A stretch of DNA of 64,000 nt, taken from positions 248,001 through 312,000 of the forward strand of contig NZ_JARJBB010000005.1 in the NCBI RefSeq assembly GCF_029269835.1, in the 5' to 3' direction. Source of the stretch: Streptomyces tropicalis. Lineage in GTDB: Bacteria > Actinomycetota > Actinomycetes > Streptomycetales > Streptomycetaceae. This document shows, in pieces, positions 17,180 through 29,071 of this stretch; positions within the stretch are counted from its first letter, which is position 1, and each line of letters starts with the position of its first letter. The position numbers were made by a program, and so were the translations under genes. The notes beneath the pieces are model-generated. The model saw nothing but the letters and a program-made list of their open reading frames with translations, was not told where the DNA came from and made no database searches.

Positions 17180-17941
17180 GTGACTGCCACGCCCGGCGCG
17201 CGCGGCGCCGATCGCCGGCGCGGCCTCGCCGACCAGACGGTGGTGGTGATCGGCGGCAGCGCGGGTATCGGACTCGAAACCGCCCGCCAGGTGCGCGCCG
17301 ACGGTGGCCAGGTGGTCCTTGCCGGTCGCGACCCCGAAAAACTGGAGCGAGCTGCACGTGAGCTCGAGCCCGTCGGCGCGGCGGCGTTCGACGCCACCGA
17401 CACCGGCCGCCTCGAACAGTTCTTCCAGGACCTGCCCGGCCCGGTCGACCATGTGATGGTCACGGGCGGCGGCCCCACGTACGTGCCCTTGGCGGAGATG
17501 GACCTTGCCGCCGCCTGCGACGAGTTCGGCCGACGCCTCGCGATGACGCTCGGGGTCGCCCTCTGCAGCCGTGACAAGGTCCGCCCCGGAGGCACGCTCC
17601 TGTTCATGGGCGGCACCGGGGCTCGGCGTCCCGGCGTCGGCCTGGCCGTCGCGTCCGCCCTCACTGCGGCGTCGCCCGCCCTCATCGCCAACCTGGCGCT
17701 GGAAATGGCGCCCGTCCGGGTCAACCTCATCGCTGCCGGGTTCGTCGACACACCTCTGTCGGCCTCCCTCCTGGGCGATCGACTCGAGGCCCGGCGCGAG
17801 GAGTTGCGCGCTACCCTGCCCATCCGACGGGTCGTCGGGCCGGCCGACGTCGCGGCACTGGCCGTGCACCTCATGTGCAACGACGCGCTCACCGGCGCGA
17901 CCTACGACATCGACGGCGGCCAGCAGCTCATCTCTCCGTGA
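17180..17941 (+). CDS. Atypical short-chain dehydrogenase lacking the active-site tyrosine
   Basis: The 253-residue product has the Rossmann motif VIGGSAGIGLE (about residue 25) and the C-terminal TYDIDGGQQLI usual in classical SDRs. The place of the catalytic YxxxK reads VASALTAASPALIANLALEM, with neither Tyr nor Lys. It may therefore be a pseudoenzyme, or belong to a subgroup that binds NADPH without classical catalysis. The GTG start is taken because the upstream region has no better site. Confidence 0.82.
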   Translation: MTATPGARGADRRRGLADQTVVVIGGSAGIGLETARQVRADGGQVVLAGRDPEKLERAARELEPVGAAAFDATDTGRLEQFFQDLPGPVDHVMVTGGGPTYVPLAEMDLAAACDEFGRRLAMTLGVALCSRDKVRPGGTLLFMGGTGARRPGVGLAVASALTAASPALIANLALEMAPVRVNLIAAGFVDTPLSASLLGDRLEARREELRATLPIRRVVGPADVAALAVHLMCNDALTGATYDIDGGQQLISP

Positions 17942-18431
17942 ACCCGCGTCAGTCTTCCCAGCGTCGGGGGGCACATGGAACGCGTGGGCCACATCGAGGC
18001 CCTGGGCCCGGATACCCGCGGGCCTGAAGGACGGGCGTCCGTGTGGTGGCCGTTGCCGTCCCGGCCGCACCCGGCCCGCGTGTGGCCGGCACCGAGCAGG
18101 AACACCCCGTCGCCGGCAGACCGGGCCGAACCAGCGGTTCAGCCGGAAGCCTCCCGGCGGAGCTGACGACTCCGCTGCCGGCGCGCTCGGTCGTCCACGA
18201 GTCCAAGGCGGTCGGTCACGGCACTCCGCTCGCGGTCTGCCGGGTGTCCCGACCGCCGCCGTCACCCGCTGCCGCGGCTGACCACAGAACGTGCGTCGAG
18301 GGACGGCACGGTCGACGATCCCTCCGGATCCATCACCACGTCAGGTCATCATGTGTCACTGTGCGTGAAGGGCAGCCCCCGCCTGACCCGGGACCGCCGG
18401 ATTCCCACTCGCCCCCACCGGGCAGGCGTCC
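17942..18431. other. About 490-base gap without supported gene
   Basis: Several frames are open but none has a ribosome site or known family. The part next to 18350-18430 is relatively AT-richer and serves as the sirtuin promoter region. Confidence 0.4.
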
Positions 18432-18444
18432 TACCCTCAGCCTA
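18432..18444 (+). promoter_or_regulatory. -10 box for a leaderless sirtuin mRNA
   Basis: TACCCT ends 6 bases before the ATG, with no ribosome site, so the transcript probably begins at the start codon. Confidence 0.5.
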
Positions 18445-19181
18445 TGAACAGCCCCCTCGTGGCCATACTCAGCGGCGCGGGGATCTCCACCGATTCCGGG
18501 ATCCCTGACTATCGCGGTCCGAACGGGCTGTGGCGGCGGGATCCGGAGGCCGAGAAGCTCGTCACGTACGCGTACTACATGGGCGATCCGGAGATCCGCC
18601 GGCGGTCCTGGCGGATGCGCCGCAAGAACCGCACACTCCGGGCCGAGCCGAACGCCGCCCACCGTGCCGTCGCCGAGCTGGAGCGGTCCGGCGTCCCGGT
18701 GCGGGTGATCACGCAGAACGTCGACGGGCTGCACCAGCGCGCCGGGATGCCCGCCCGCAAGGTGCTGGAACTGCACGGCACCGCACGGGAGTTCGTGTGC
18801 ACCGGGTGTCACGTCCGTGGGCCCATGGAGGACGCGCTGGCCCGGGTCGAGGCCGGTGAGGAGGATCCACCGTGCCGGAGGTGCGGCGGGATCCTGAAGT
18901 CGGCGACGGTGATGTTCGGGCAGCGGCTCGATTCGGCGGTCCTCGGGGAGGCCCTCGCCATCGCCAAGGCGAGCACCGTGTTCCTCGCGGTCGGCTCCAG
19001 CCTCCAGGTGCAGCCCGCCGCGGGGCTCGCGGGCGTCGCCGCCGACCACGGCGCGCGGCTGATCGTCGTCAACGCCGAGCCGACCCCCTACGACGACCGT
19101 GCCCACGAGGTGGTCCGCGACCCCATCGGCACCGCCCTGCCCGAGCTGCTGCTACGGTTCGGGCGGGAGGGCACGCCGTGA
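18444..19181 (+). CDS. Sir2-family NAD-dependent protein deacylase
   Basis: The 245-residue protein has every sirtuin landmark: GAGISTDSGIPDYRGPNGLW (NAD loop, residues 11-30), ITQNVDGLHQRAG, the catalytic His in ELHGT, a four-Cys zinc site (CTGCH and CRRCGG) and VGSSLQVQPAAGL. It removes acyl groups from lysines and consumes NAD. Propionyl-CoA and acetyl-CoA synthetases are common sirtuin targets, and methylmalonyl-CoA mutase genes follow directly, but a link is only suggested by position. Confidence 0.92.
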   Translation: MNSPLVAILSGAGISTDSGIPDYRGPNGLWRRDPEAEKLVTYAYYMGDPEIRRRSWRMRRKNRTLRAEPNAAHRAVAELERSGVPVRVITQNVDGLHQRAGMPARKVLELHGTAREFVCTGCHVRGPMEDALARVEAGEEDPPCRRCGGILKSATVMFGQRLDSAVLGEALAIAKASTVFLAVGSSLQVQPAAGLAGVAADHGARLIVVNAEPTPYDDRAHEVVRDPIGTALPELLLRFGREGTP

Positions 19182-19587
19182 CGTCTTCCGTGTCCGGCGC
19201 CGGGCGCACGCCGTCGGCGGCCCTGCGTCGGCCGGTCGGCGCCGGCGCGCTCAGCGCGGTGGGGGACGGCGCACGGGCACGGCGGTTGGGCCATGTCCCG
19301 AAATCCGGCAGGTGAGTCGACTCCGGACGCGGTGGGTGAGGGACGCGCCGGGCCTGCACGGGCGACGATCGCGGCCGCCGGCGGAGCGCTTCGGTCTCCG
19401 CCGGTGCGGACCCCACCGGCCGTGCGGCCCGCCCGAACCGGCCCGTCGCAGGCCGCTCCGGCGGCCGGGCGGGGCGCCGGGGACCGCTCGATCCGGCGGG
19501 CCCGCGACCGCCGGGAGGCCGAGGTCACAGCCTCGGGGAGGTCAAGGTCACAGGCGAGCCCTCTGCTGCACCTTTGCGTCCGTGGCC
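19182..19587. other. Intergenic region before mutA
   Basis: No gene is supported. Near the right end the sequence gaggtcacag recurs as ggtcaaggtcacag, which may be binding half-sites in front of the mutA promoter. Confidence 0.4.
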
Positions 19588-19600
19588 TAGCATCCGAGCA
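19588..19600 (+). promoter_or_regulatory. -10 box for a leaderless mutA mRNA
   Basis: TAGCAT ends 6 bases before the ATG of mutA; no ribosome site is present. A TTGCGT sequence 14 bases before TAGCAT could be the -35 box, although the spacing is short. Confidence 0.5.
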
Positions 19601-21407
19601 TGACGGTCCTGCCTGACGACGGGCTCGAGCTGGCCGGCGAATTCCCTGACGTGACCCACGAGCAGTGGCAGCGCCTCGTGGCGGGTGTCCTGCGCAAGTC
19701 GGGCAAGGACGTCGGGGACGCCGAAGCCGAGGAAGCCCTGTCCACCACGCTGGAGGACGGGCTGCGCACCCGGCCACTCTTCACCGCCCGCGACACCGCG
19801 CCCGAGCCGGGTATGCCCGGGTTCGCGCCCTTCGTGCGGGGCGGCCGGGCCGAGGGGAACACCGCCGGCGGCTGGGACGTACGGCAGCGGCACACGGTGC
19901 CCGACGGCCCCGCCGTGCTCGCCGACCTGGAGAACGGCGTCACCTCCCTGTGGCTGGCCGTCGGGGAGGACGGCATCCCGCTGGGCTCCCTCGGCGGGGT
20001 CCTCGACGGGGTCTACCTCGACCTGGCGCCCGTGGTGCTGGAGGCGGGACGCGACACCGAGGCCGCCGCGCGGGAGTTGCTGCGGCTGTACGAGGAGCGG
20101 GGTGTCGCACAGGACGCGGCGCGCGGCAACCTGGGCGCCGATCCGCTCGGCGACGAGGCCCGCACCGGGCAGCCGGGGACGTTCGCGCCGGCGGCGGAGC
20201 TGGCGCGGCTGTGCGCCGGGGAGTACCCGGGGCTGCGGGCGCTGACCGTGGACGCCCTGCCGTACCACGAGGCGGGCGGTTCGGCCGCGCAGGAGCTGGG
20301 TTGCTCGCTGGCCACCGCGGTGGCCTATCTGCGGGAGCTGACGGACGCCGGACTGGACATCGGCCAGGCGTGCGGGCAGCTGGAGTTCCGGTACGCCGCG
20401 ACCGCCGACCAGTTCCTGACGATCGCCAAGCTGCGCGCCGCGCGCCGCCTCTGGGCGAAGGTGGCCGAGGTCTGCGGGGCGCCGCGGGCGGGTGCGCAGG
20501 TCCAGCACGTCGTGACCTCGCCGGTGATGATGACGCGACGCGACCCGTGGGTGAACATGCTGCGCGCGACGGTGGCGACCCTGGCCGCCGGCGCGGGCGG
20601 GGCCGACTCGGTGACCGTGCTGCCCTTCGACCACGCCCTCGGTCTGCCGGACGGCTTCGCCCGCCGCATCGCCCGCAACACCTCGACGATCCTCATCGAG
20701 GAGTCGCACCTGGCCCGGGTCATCGACCCGGCGGGCGGTTCCTGGTACGTGGAGCGCCTCACCGACGAACTGGCCCAGGCGGGCTGGGAGTTCTTCCGGC
20801 GGATCGAGCGGGACGGCGGCCAGGCGGCCGCCCTGCGCTCGGGGCGCCTGGAACAGGACCTCGCCGAGACCTGGCAGGCGCGCACCGCAAGGCTGGCCAA
20901 GCGCCGCGAACCCATCACCGGCGTCAGTGAGTTCCCGTTCCTCGCGGAGAAGCCCGTGGTCCGCGAGAGCGCCCCGGAGCCGCGGCCGGGCGGTCTGCCG
21001 CGGGTGCGCCGCGACGACCAGTTCGAGGCGCTGCGCGCCCGCTCCGACGCCCACCTCGCCGCGACCGGCCGACGGCCCCGCGTCTTCCTCGCCGCGATCG
21101 GCCCGGCCGCCGCGCACACCGCACGCCTCACCTTCGCGGCCAACCTCTTCCAGGCCGGGGGCGTCGAGCCCGTCACCGGGGGCACGTTCGCCGAGAGCGG
21201 CGCCACCGAGGTCTGCCTGTGCTCCAGCGACGCCGTCTACGAGGAGCAGGCGGCCGAGACGGCCGCGGAGCTGCGGACGGCGGGCGCGTCGCACGTATCC
21301 CTCGCCGGGCGCCCCGGGCAGTACCCGGGAGTCGACTCCTACGTCTTCGCCGGCTGCGACGCCGTGGCCGTGCTGTCCGCCACCCTCGACCGCATGGGAG
21401 CGTCGTG

Positions 21408-21408
<1 letters not shown>
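19600..21408 (+). CDS. mutA: Methylmalonyl-CoA mutase small subunit
   Basis: The 602-residue product aligns with the non-catalytic beta chain of actinobacterial methylmalonyl-CoA mutase: [17 protein letters not shown] near the start, [23 protein letters not shown] in the barrel, and a C-terminal flavodoxin-like domain without the cobalamin-binding DxHxxG. It partners MutB to interconvert methylmalonyl-CoA and succinyl-CoA. The stop overlaps the mutB ATG by one base (TGATG). Confidence 0.93.
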
Positions 21409-23582
<2,174 letters not shown>

Positions 23583-23587
23583 GGCCC

Positions 23588-24610
23588 GTGGCGATCGACC
23601 TCGACGCGTATGTGAAGGGTGTCCTCGACGGGAAGCGGGCGCTCGTGGCGCGCGCCATCACGCTCGTCGAGTCCACCCGGCCCCAGCACCGTGCGCTGGC
23701 GCAGGAGTTGCTCACCGAGCTGCTGCCGCACAGCGGGCGGGCGCGGCGGATCGGTGTCAGCGGGGTGCCGGGCGTGGGCAAGTCGACGTTCATCGACGCG
23801 TTCGGCACCATGCTGACCTCGCTGGGACACCGGGTCGCCGTGCTCGCCGTCGATCCGTCCTCCACCCGTACCGGGGGCTCGATCCTCGGCGACAAGACGC
23901 GGATGGAGCGGCTGGCGGTGGACCCGGCGGCGTTCGTCCGCCCCTCTCCCAGCGCGGGCACGCTGGGCGGGGTCGCCAAGGCGACCCGCGAGTCGATCGT
24001 GGTGATGGAGGCGGCCGGCTACGACGTGATCCTGGTGGAGACGGTCGGCGTCGGCCAGTCCGAGACCGCGGTCGCGAACATGGTCGACTCCTTCCTGCTG
24101 CTCACCCTCGCCCGCACGGGCGACCAGTTGCAGGGCATCAAGAAGGGCGTGCTGGAGCTGGCGGACGTGATCGCCGTGAACAAGGCGGACGGTCCGCACG
24201 AGCGCGACGCGCGTGCGGCTGCCCGCGAACTGGCGGGCGCGCTGCGGCTGATGCACGGCAAGGACGCGGCGTGGACGCCGCCCGTGCTGAGTTGCAGCGC
24301 GCGCGAGTCCGGCGGCCTGGACACCGTCTGGGAGCGGCTGGAGCAGCATCGCACGCTGCTGGACTCGACCGGGCGTCTCGTCGCGAAGCGGCGCGAGCAG
24401 CAGGTGGAGTGGACCTGGGCCATGGTGCGCGACGAACTCCTCGGCCGCCTGCACGCAGACCCGTCCGTACGCTCACTCGCCCCCGTCCTGGAACAGCAGG
24501 TCAGGGAGGGCGGGTTGACGCCCACGCTGGCCGCGGAGCGGATCCTGGGGGCGTTCGGGGGGCCGGACGGGGCCGTGTTCGGGAAGCCGGAGGGGGCCGC
24601 CTCCTCCTGA
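23588..24610 (+). CDS. meaB: MeaB/ArgK GTPase, mutase chaperone
   Basis: The 340-residue G3E-family GTPase has Walker A GVPGVGKSTF (about residue 55), DPSSTRTGGSILGDKTRM, the ETVGVGQSE switch and the base-recognition NKAD. MeaB loads and protects the cobalamin cofactor of methylmalonyl-CoA mutase. The GTG at 23588 is 5 bases after the mutB stop, so all three genes form one operon. The stop is followed by a strong stem-loop. Confidence 0.93.
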   Translation: MAIDLDAYVKGVLDGKRALVARAITLVESTRPQHRALAQELLTELLPHSGRARRIGVSGVPGVGKSTFIDAFGTMLTSLGHRVAVLAVDPSSTRTGGSILGDKTRMERLAVDPAAFVRPSPSAGTLGGVAKATRESIVVMEAAGYDVILVETVGVGQSETAVANMVDSFLLLTLARTGDQLQGIKKGVLELADVIAVNKADGPHERDARAAARELAGALRLMHGKDAAWTPPVLSCSARESGGLDTVWERLEQHRTLLDSTGRLVAKRREQQVEWTWAMVRDELLGRLHADPSVRSLAPVLEQQVREGGLTPTLAAERILGAFGGPDGAVFGKPEGAASS

Positions 24611-24627
24611 CTCCGTGCGCCGCCCGG

Positions 24628-24657
24628 GGGCGCCGGCCCGTTCGCGGGCCGGCGCCC
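24628..24657 (+). terminator. 13-bp perfect stem-loop after meaB
   Basis: gggcgccggcccg pairs exactly with cgggccggcgccc around a ttcg tetraloop, 17 bases after the meaB stop. This is a textbook actinomycete terminator. Confidence 0.85.
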
Positions 24658-24847
24658 GCGGATCAGGAGGGGCCGGACGTCCAGCCGGTCCGCCGGACGG
24701 GGGACGGGCCCGCCGCGCCGCACGGCCGGGAGGGTGCCGTCCTTCCCGGCCGTACCGCCGGTAGCGGGCGGGTCCGCGGGCGAGGCCCGTCCCGTGCGAC
24801 GGCCCTCGCGCGCCGTCACGGGCGTGGAGGGCGCCGGGTCCGGATGC

Positions 24848-25924
24848 TCAGCCGGTCGTGTGCGGGCCGGTTCCGGGGCCGGCGAGTCCCAGTTCGCGAC
24901 CGCCGAGCGGCGTGAAGAAGCGCTCCACGTCGGCTTCCGTCACCTCGGCGAGGGTCGCCGGGGACCAGCGCGGGGCGCGGTCCTTGTCGACGACCTGGGC
25001 GCGGACGCCCTCGACCAGGTCCGGCAGGGCGAGGGCGGCACAGGAGACGCGGTACTCCTGGTCCAGGACCTGCTCCAGCGTGGCCAGACGGCGGGCCCGG
25101 CGCAGCGCGGCCAGGGTCACCTTCAGGGCCGTGGGCGACTTGGCGAGCAGGGTGTCGGCCGCCTCCTTCGCATCCGGGTCGGCGTGCGCGTACAGCCGGC
25201 GGAGGATCTCCTCGACGCTGTCGGCGGCGCAGCAGGTGTCGATCCAGTGCCGCCGGCCGGCGAGCTCCCCGGGCGGGGCGGGCCGGGTGTGGCGCGCGAG
25301 GGCGTCCGGCACGGGCATCCCGGCGAGGTCGTCGAGGAGGGCCGGGAGCGCGGCGGAGGGTACGTAGTGGTCGGCGAGCCCGCAGAACAAAGCGTCACCG
25401 GCGCCGATGTGCGCGCCCGTCAGCCCGAGGAGGGTGCCGGTCCCGCCGGGAGCGCGGGCGAGCAGGTGGGTGCCGCCGATGTCGGGGACGAAGCCGATGC
25501 CGGTCTCGGGCATGGCGATCCGGGACCGCTCGGTGACGATGCGGACGCTGCCGTGCGCGGAGACGCCGACGCCGCCGCCCATGACGATGCCGTCCATGAC
25601 GGCGACGTACGGCTTGGGATAGCGGGCGATGCGGGCGTTGAGGTGGTACTCGTCCCGCCAGAAGGCGGCCGAGGCGGCGCCGTCGCCGTCGCGGGCGTCG
25701 TCGTGGACGGCGCGGATGTCGCCGCCCGCACACAGGCCGCGCTCCCCCGCGCCGGTGACGACGACGGCCTCCACGTCCGGATCGTGTTCCCACCCCGTGA
25801 GGGCCGCGTCGATGCGGCGGACCATCTCGTGGTTCAGGGCGTTGAGCACCTGGGGCCGGTTGAGGGTGATGCGGGCGGTCCGCCCCCGGGTGTGCAGCAG
25901 GACGGGCTCGGTGGTGCCGGTCAT
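24848..25924 (-). CDS. 3-hydroxyisobutyryl-CoA hydrolase (crotonase fold)
   Basis: The 358-residue product has the crotonase core with GAGERGLCAGGDIRAVH (oxyanion hole) and MDGIVMGGGVGVSAHG, plus MPETGIGFVPDIGGTHLL, which separates HIBYL-CoA hydrolases from plain enoyl-CoA hydratases; the Glu in MPET is the expected catalytic residue. It would hydrolyse 3-hydroxyisobutyryl-CoA in valine breakdown, whose later product propionyl-CoA reaches methylmalonyl-CoA mutase. It faces mutA-mutB-meaB tail to tail. Confidence 0.87.
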   Translation of the reverse strand: MTGTTEPVLLHTRGRTARITLNRPQVLNALNHEMVRRIDAALTGWEHDPDVEAVVVTGAGERGLCAGGDIRAVHDDARDGDGAASAAFWRDEYHLNARIARYPKPYVAVMDGIVMGGGVGVSAHGSVRIVTERSRIAMPETGIGFVPDIGGTHLLARAPGGTGTLLGLTGAHIGAGDALFCGLADHYVPSAALPALLDDLAGMPVPDALARHTRPAPPGELAGRRHWIDTCCAADSVEEILRRLYAHADPDAKEAADTLLAKSPTALKVTLAALRRARRLATLEQVLDQEYRVSCAALALPDLVEGVRAQVVDKDRAPRWSPATLAEVTEADVERFFTPLGGRELGLAGPGTGPHTTG

Positions 25925-26003
25925 CCGGACGCCTCCGTCCGGCCGCGGGCCACGACGACGTGCATGTTCGCTTCGGTTCCTTCCTCGTGTCCCACGAGCA
26001 CCC

Positions 26004-26053
26004 GGCTCGGCTCGCTCGGCTCGGCTCGGCTCGGCTCGGCTCGGCTCGGCTCG
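26004..26053. repeat. Pentanucleotide GGCTC microsatellite
   Basis: Ten head-to-tail units of ggctc, one of them a base short, lie between the divergent hydrolase and Nudix genes, about 80 bases upstream of the hydrolase start. Such short-unit arrays change length by slippage and could alter promoter spacing. Confidence 0.9.
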
Positions 26054-26172
26054 CGGGGCGGATCTCGCCTCTCCCCGGACCGTAACTCATGCGGCCGCTT
26101 CTCCGTTCTTCGATCACCAGTACGTTTTCTGCGCGCACGGCGCCGGACCGCGCCGCCCGTGACCCGAGGAGG

Positions 26173-27111
26173 GTGATTCCCCTGTCCGTCCAGAGCACCG
26201 GCACGAGCCCGGGCAGCACCGCGGTGCTGATCGTCAACGGCAGGGGGCAGTATCTGCTGCACCTGCGCGACGCCAACAGGCCGATCTGCGATGCCGGCAC
26301 CTGGTCGCTGGTCGGTGGCGCCCCGGAGGGGTCCGAATCGCTCCACGAGGCGGTCGTCCGCGAGATCCGGGAGGAGACCGGCCTCGTCCTCGACGAGGTC
26401 ACGCCCTACGCCACGGCACGGCCCGGCGGTCCGCACGCGACCACGGGGCACGTCCAGGTGTACGTCGCCCACTGGGACGGCGACGCGCGCGCTCTGCCGG
26501 TCACCGAGGGGATCCTGTGCGCGTGGTTCGACGTGTCCACGATGGACCGGCTGACCATGTGCGCCTGGGCGCACGACGTGATCAGGGCGCACTGGGCCGA
26601 GTACGGGACGGCGTCCCCGGCCGCCCGCGGTGCCGTGCCACGGCAGCCGTCCCTGCCCCGCTCCGGCGGCGCCCGGACGGTCCGGCAGGTGGTCGGCGCG
26701 CACCTCTACCTGGAGAACCCGGCGGGGGAGATCCTGCTCGGCCTGCGCCACCCCGACTCCGCGTTCGCCGGGGAGCTCTGGCACTTCCTGGCCGGTCACT
26801 GCGAGCAGGAGAGCGCCGTGTCCTGCCTCGTCAGGGAGGCAGACGAGGAGGCGGGGCTGCTGATCCGCCCCGAGGACGTCGAGTTCGCCCATGCCGTGCA
26901 CCTGGTCGACGAGCCCGGCGGACCGCCCCGCATGCAGCTGGTCTTCCGGGCCCGGCGGTGGGAGGGCGAGCCCCGTCTCCGCGAGCCCGACAAGTGCCTG
27001 GCCTGGACGTGGTGGCGACCGGACCACCTGCCCGAGCCGATCGTCCCCTACACCCGCGCCGCGATCGAGGGGATCCTCACCGGCCGGCGGTACACCGAGA
27101 TGGGCTGGTGA
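26173..27111 (+). CDS. Tandem-Nudix hydrolase
   Basis: Two Nudix domains lie in one 312-residue chain. The first box (GAPEGSESLHEAVVREIREE) fits Gx5Ex7REUXEEXGU exactly. The second (GHCEQESAVSCLVREADEEA) is one residue short before the first Glu but keeps READEEAGL. Nudix enzymes hydrolyse nucleoside diphosphates linked to another group; the substrate is unknown. The start is uncertain: GTG at 26173 directly follows gaggagg with almost no spacing, CTG at 26182 has ideal spacing, and an ATG at 26089 would add 28 Arg-rich residues. The stop overlaps the following pseudogene start (GTGA). Confidence 0.8.
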   Translation: MIPLSVQSTGTSPGSTAVLIVNGRGQYLLHLRDANRPICDAGTWSLVGGAPEGSESLHEAVVREIREETGLVLDEVTPYATARPGGPHATTGHVQVYVAHWDGDARALPVTEGILCAWFDVSTMDRLTMCAWAHDVIRAHWAEYGTASPAARGAVPRQPSLPRSGGARTVRQVVGAHLYLENPAGEILLGLRHPDSAFAGELWHFLAGHCEQESAVSCLVREADEEAGLLIRPEDVEFAHAVHLVDEPGGPPRMQLVFRARRWEGEPRLREPDKCLAWTWWRPDHLPEPIVPYTRAAIEGILTGRRYTEMGW

Positions 27112-28208
27112 CGGGTGAGGAGCCGCGGCGCGACGCCAGCAGGGCCGGCCACCGGGGCGTCGGGCGAGCCCCCGGGCTCCCCTCCGACGGCCACGGCCCG
27201 GACCCGGCGGCCGCCCGGGCGGCGATGGTCGCCCGGCTGGAGGAGTGCGGGGCGCTGTGGCCCGGACCGGTGCGCGATGCGCTGCCGGCTCTCCCGCGTG
27301 AGGTGCTGATGCCGCAGGCCTACGTGCGGTGGAGCCCCCCCCCCCCGGCGAGGAGCCGCCCCGGTGGGACCTGCTCGACCGGCCGGTGCCGCGGGACCGG
27401 GCGGAGCTTCTCGACGTCCTGCACGACGGGCGCAGTGTGCTCGTCCAGCACGACGGAGAAGCGCTCCTCGGCCGGGAGCCCGGGGTCCGGTCGGGCGGTT
27501 CGATCACGTCGATGTCGACGGTGATGCGTCTGACGGCCTCGCTGCTGGAGGAGCCGGACCTGCGGCCGGGGCAGCGGGTGCTGGACGTCGGCACGGGATC
27601 GGGGACGACCGCCGCGGTGGCCTGCCACGTGTGCGGTGACGAGGGGGTGGTCATGCTCGACCGGGACCGCCACCGCACCGACGCAGCGGCGGTGCGCCTG
27701 GCGGAAGCCGGTCACCGCCCGGCCGTGGTGTGCGGCGCGGGCGAACGGGGTGTCCGGAGCGGGGCCACACGACCGGATCTTCGTGTCGTACGCGGTGTCG
27801 TGCGTACCGGCCGCACTGCTGGACCAACTCGCCCGAGGAGGGCGGCTGCTCGTGCACGTCACCACGGCGTCCCCGTCGTGGCCCGCGCCGGCCGTCGTCA
27901 CGCGCACCGGGGACGGTCGGATCGAGGCGGAGCTGAAGGCCGTGGAGTTCGCCCACCTGGCCGGTCACGATCTTCAACGGGTCCTGCTCACCCGCGAGTT
28001 CCTCGACCGGATCGCCACCGGGGCCGGTGGCCGGACGCGTCGGAGCGATCAGGCTCCGCCCGCCGACGCGGCCCGGGGGCTGTGGCCCGCGGTGGACCAC
28101 GTGTGCGGTGGTGGGCTGGTGCGGGACTTCACGGCCCAGGAACTGGTGATCGGGGCGCCTGCCTGTGGATCCTGGCTGCGCGTGGCGGCGGACGGGCGGG
28201 ACCGCTGG
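27108..28208 (+). pseudogene. Frameshifted protein-L-isoaspartate-type methyltransferase
   Basis: Three frames must be joined to read one protein. Frame 1 gives LEECGALWPGPVRDALPALPREVLMPQAYVRW up to a run of 12 C at 27335-27346. Frame 2 then gives PPRWDLLDRPVPRDRAELL, GGSITSMSTVM and the SAM motif VLDVGTGSGTTAAVA, up to about 27745. Frame 3 continues with PHDRIFVSYAVSCVPAALLDQLARGGRLLVH and FGLVRDF-like text ending in VIGAPACGSWLR. The order fits PIMT-like methyltransferases of actinomycetes. The C12 tract may be slippage, sequencing error or a contingency tract; the second shift makes decay more likely. The 3' end runs into an aldo/keto reductase remnant. Confidence 0.72.
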
Positions 28209-28789
28209 AGCGTGACCGCCTCCGGGACCGGCTGCGCGGCCAGGTCGAGGAGAACCTCCGCCAACTCGGACGCGACGCACTGGATCTGGTCAACCTGCGC
28301 ATCATGGGCCAGGACGACGTCAGCGAGCACGTCGGCGCCCTCGCCGATCTGCGCGAGGCCGGGCTCGTCCGGCATCTCGGGCTGTCCGGTGCCGGCCCGG
28401 GGCACCTGGCCCAGGCGGAGCGGATCGCCCCGGTGGTGTGCGTGCAGAACCGCTACGGCATCGGCGCGTCCGGCGGCGACGGGATGGTACGGCTCTGCGG
28501 GGAGCGCGGCATCGTCGCCTTCGTGCCCTTCTTCTCCCTCGTGGGCCGGGGACGCCGGGCCGGTGGCGATCGGGCGGAGTACGAGCAGGTGCGGGACGTC
28601 GCCCGCGCGCACGGGGTGTCACCCGCGCAGATGCGCCTGGCGTGGATCCTCCGGCAGGGCCCGCACGTGCCGGCCATCCCCGGGACGGGCGACCCGGATC
28701 ACCTTGTCGACAATCTCGCGGCGGGCACGCTCCGGCTCACGGACGAGGAGGCCGGCGTACTCGGCGCCCTCGGAGGACCCGCGTCCTGA
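28209..28789 (+). pseudogene. C-terminal half of an aldo/keto reductase
   Basis: The reading QVEENLRQLGRDALDLVNLR, then ALADLREAGLVRHLGLSG, IAPVVCVQNRYGIG and AIPGTGDPDHLVDNLAAG is the second half of a typical AKR. The first half, with the catalytic Asp, Tyr and Lys, is missing. It is joined in a different frame to the end of the methyltransferase remnant at about 28205-28235, which indicates a deletion that fused two neighbouring genes. Confidence 0.72.
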
Positions 28790-29023
28790 CGTACGACTCG
28801 TCGACCCTCGTCCGGACGTCCGGAGGGTGGGACCGGCGTCCTGACGTACGGCCACGGCCCGTGCCCTGCAGCCGTCTGCGCAAGCGCCGTCGTGCGGGCC
28901 GTACGCCGCCGGGAGGCAGCCCGGCGGGTGCGGTGCGGGCGGGGCGCCGGCGGACGTCCGTATGCCGGGGAGGCGGATGCGGATTCCGTGCGCAGGGCTC
29001 TGGGCACAGCGTCCCCCGGCCTC

Positions 29024-29029
29024 TACCCT
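29024..29029 (+). promoter_or_regulatory. -10 box of the PLC-like gene
   Basis: TACCCT lies 42 bases before the ATG; a short leader with an aaggagg site follows. In the gap before it, the sequence gcgtcctgacgtacg is repeated twice about 50 bases apart (from about 28783 and 28833). Confidence 0.35.
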
Positions 29030-29071
29030 CGGTGCCCGACTCGACCTCTTCCCCCAAGGAGGCGCACGAAG

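Noticed and set aside
28209..28789. Deliberate fusion of methyltransferase and aldo/keto reductase
   Set aside because: The two parts are in different frames and the reductase lacks its first half, so decay by deletion explains it better than a functional fusion.
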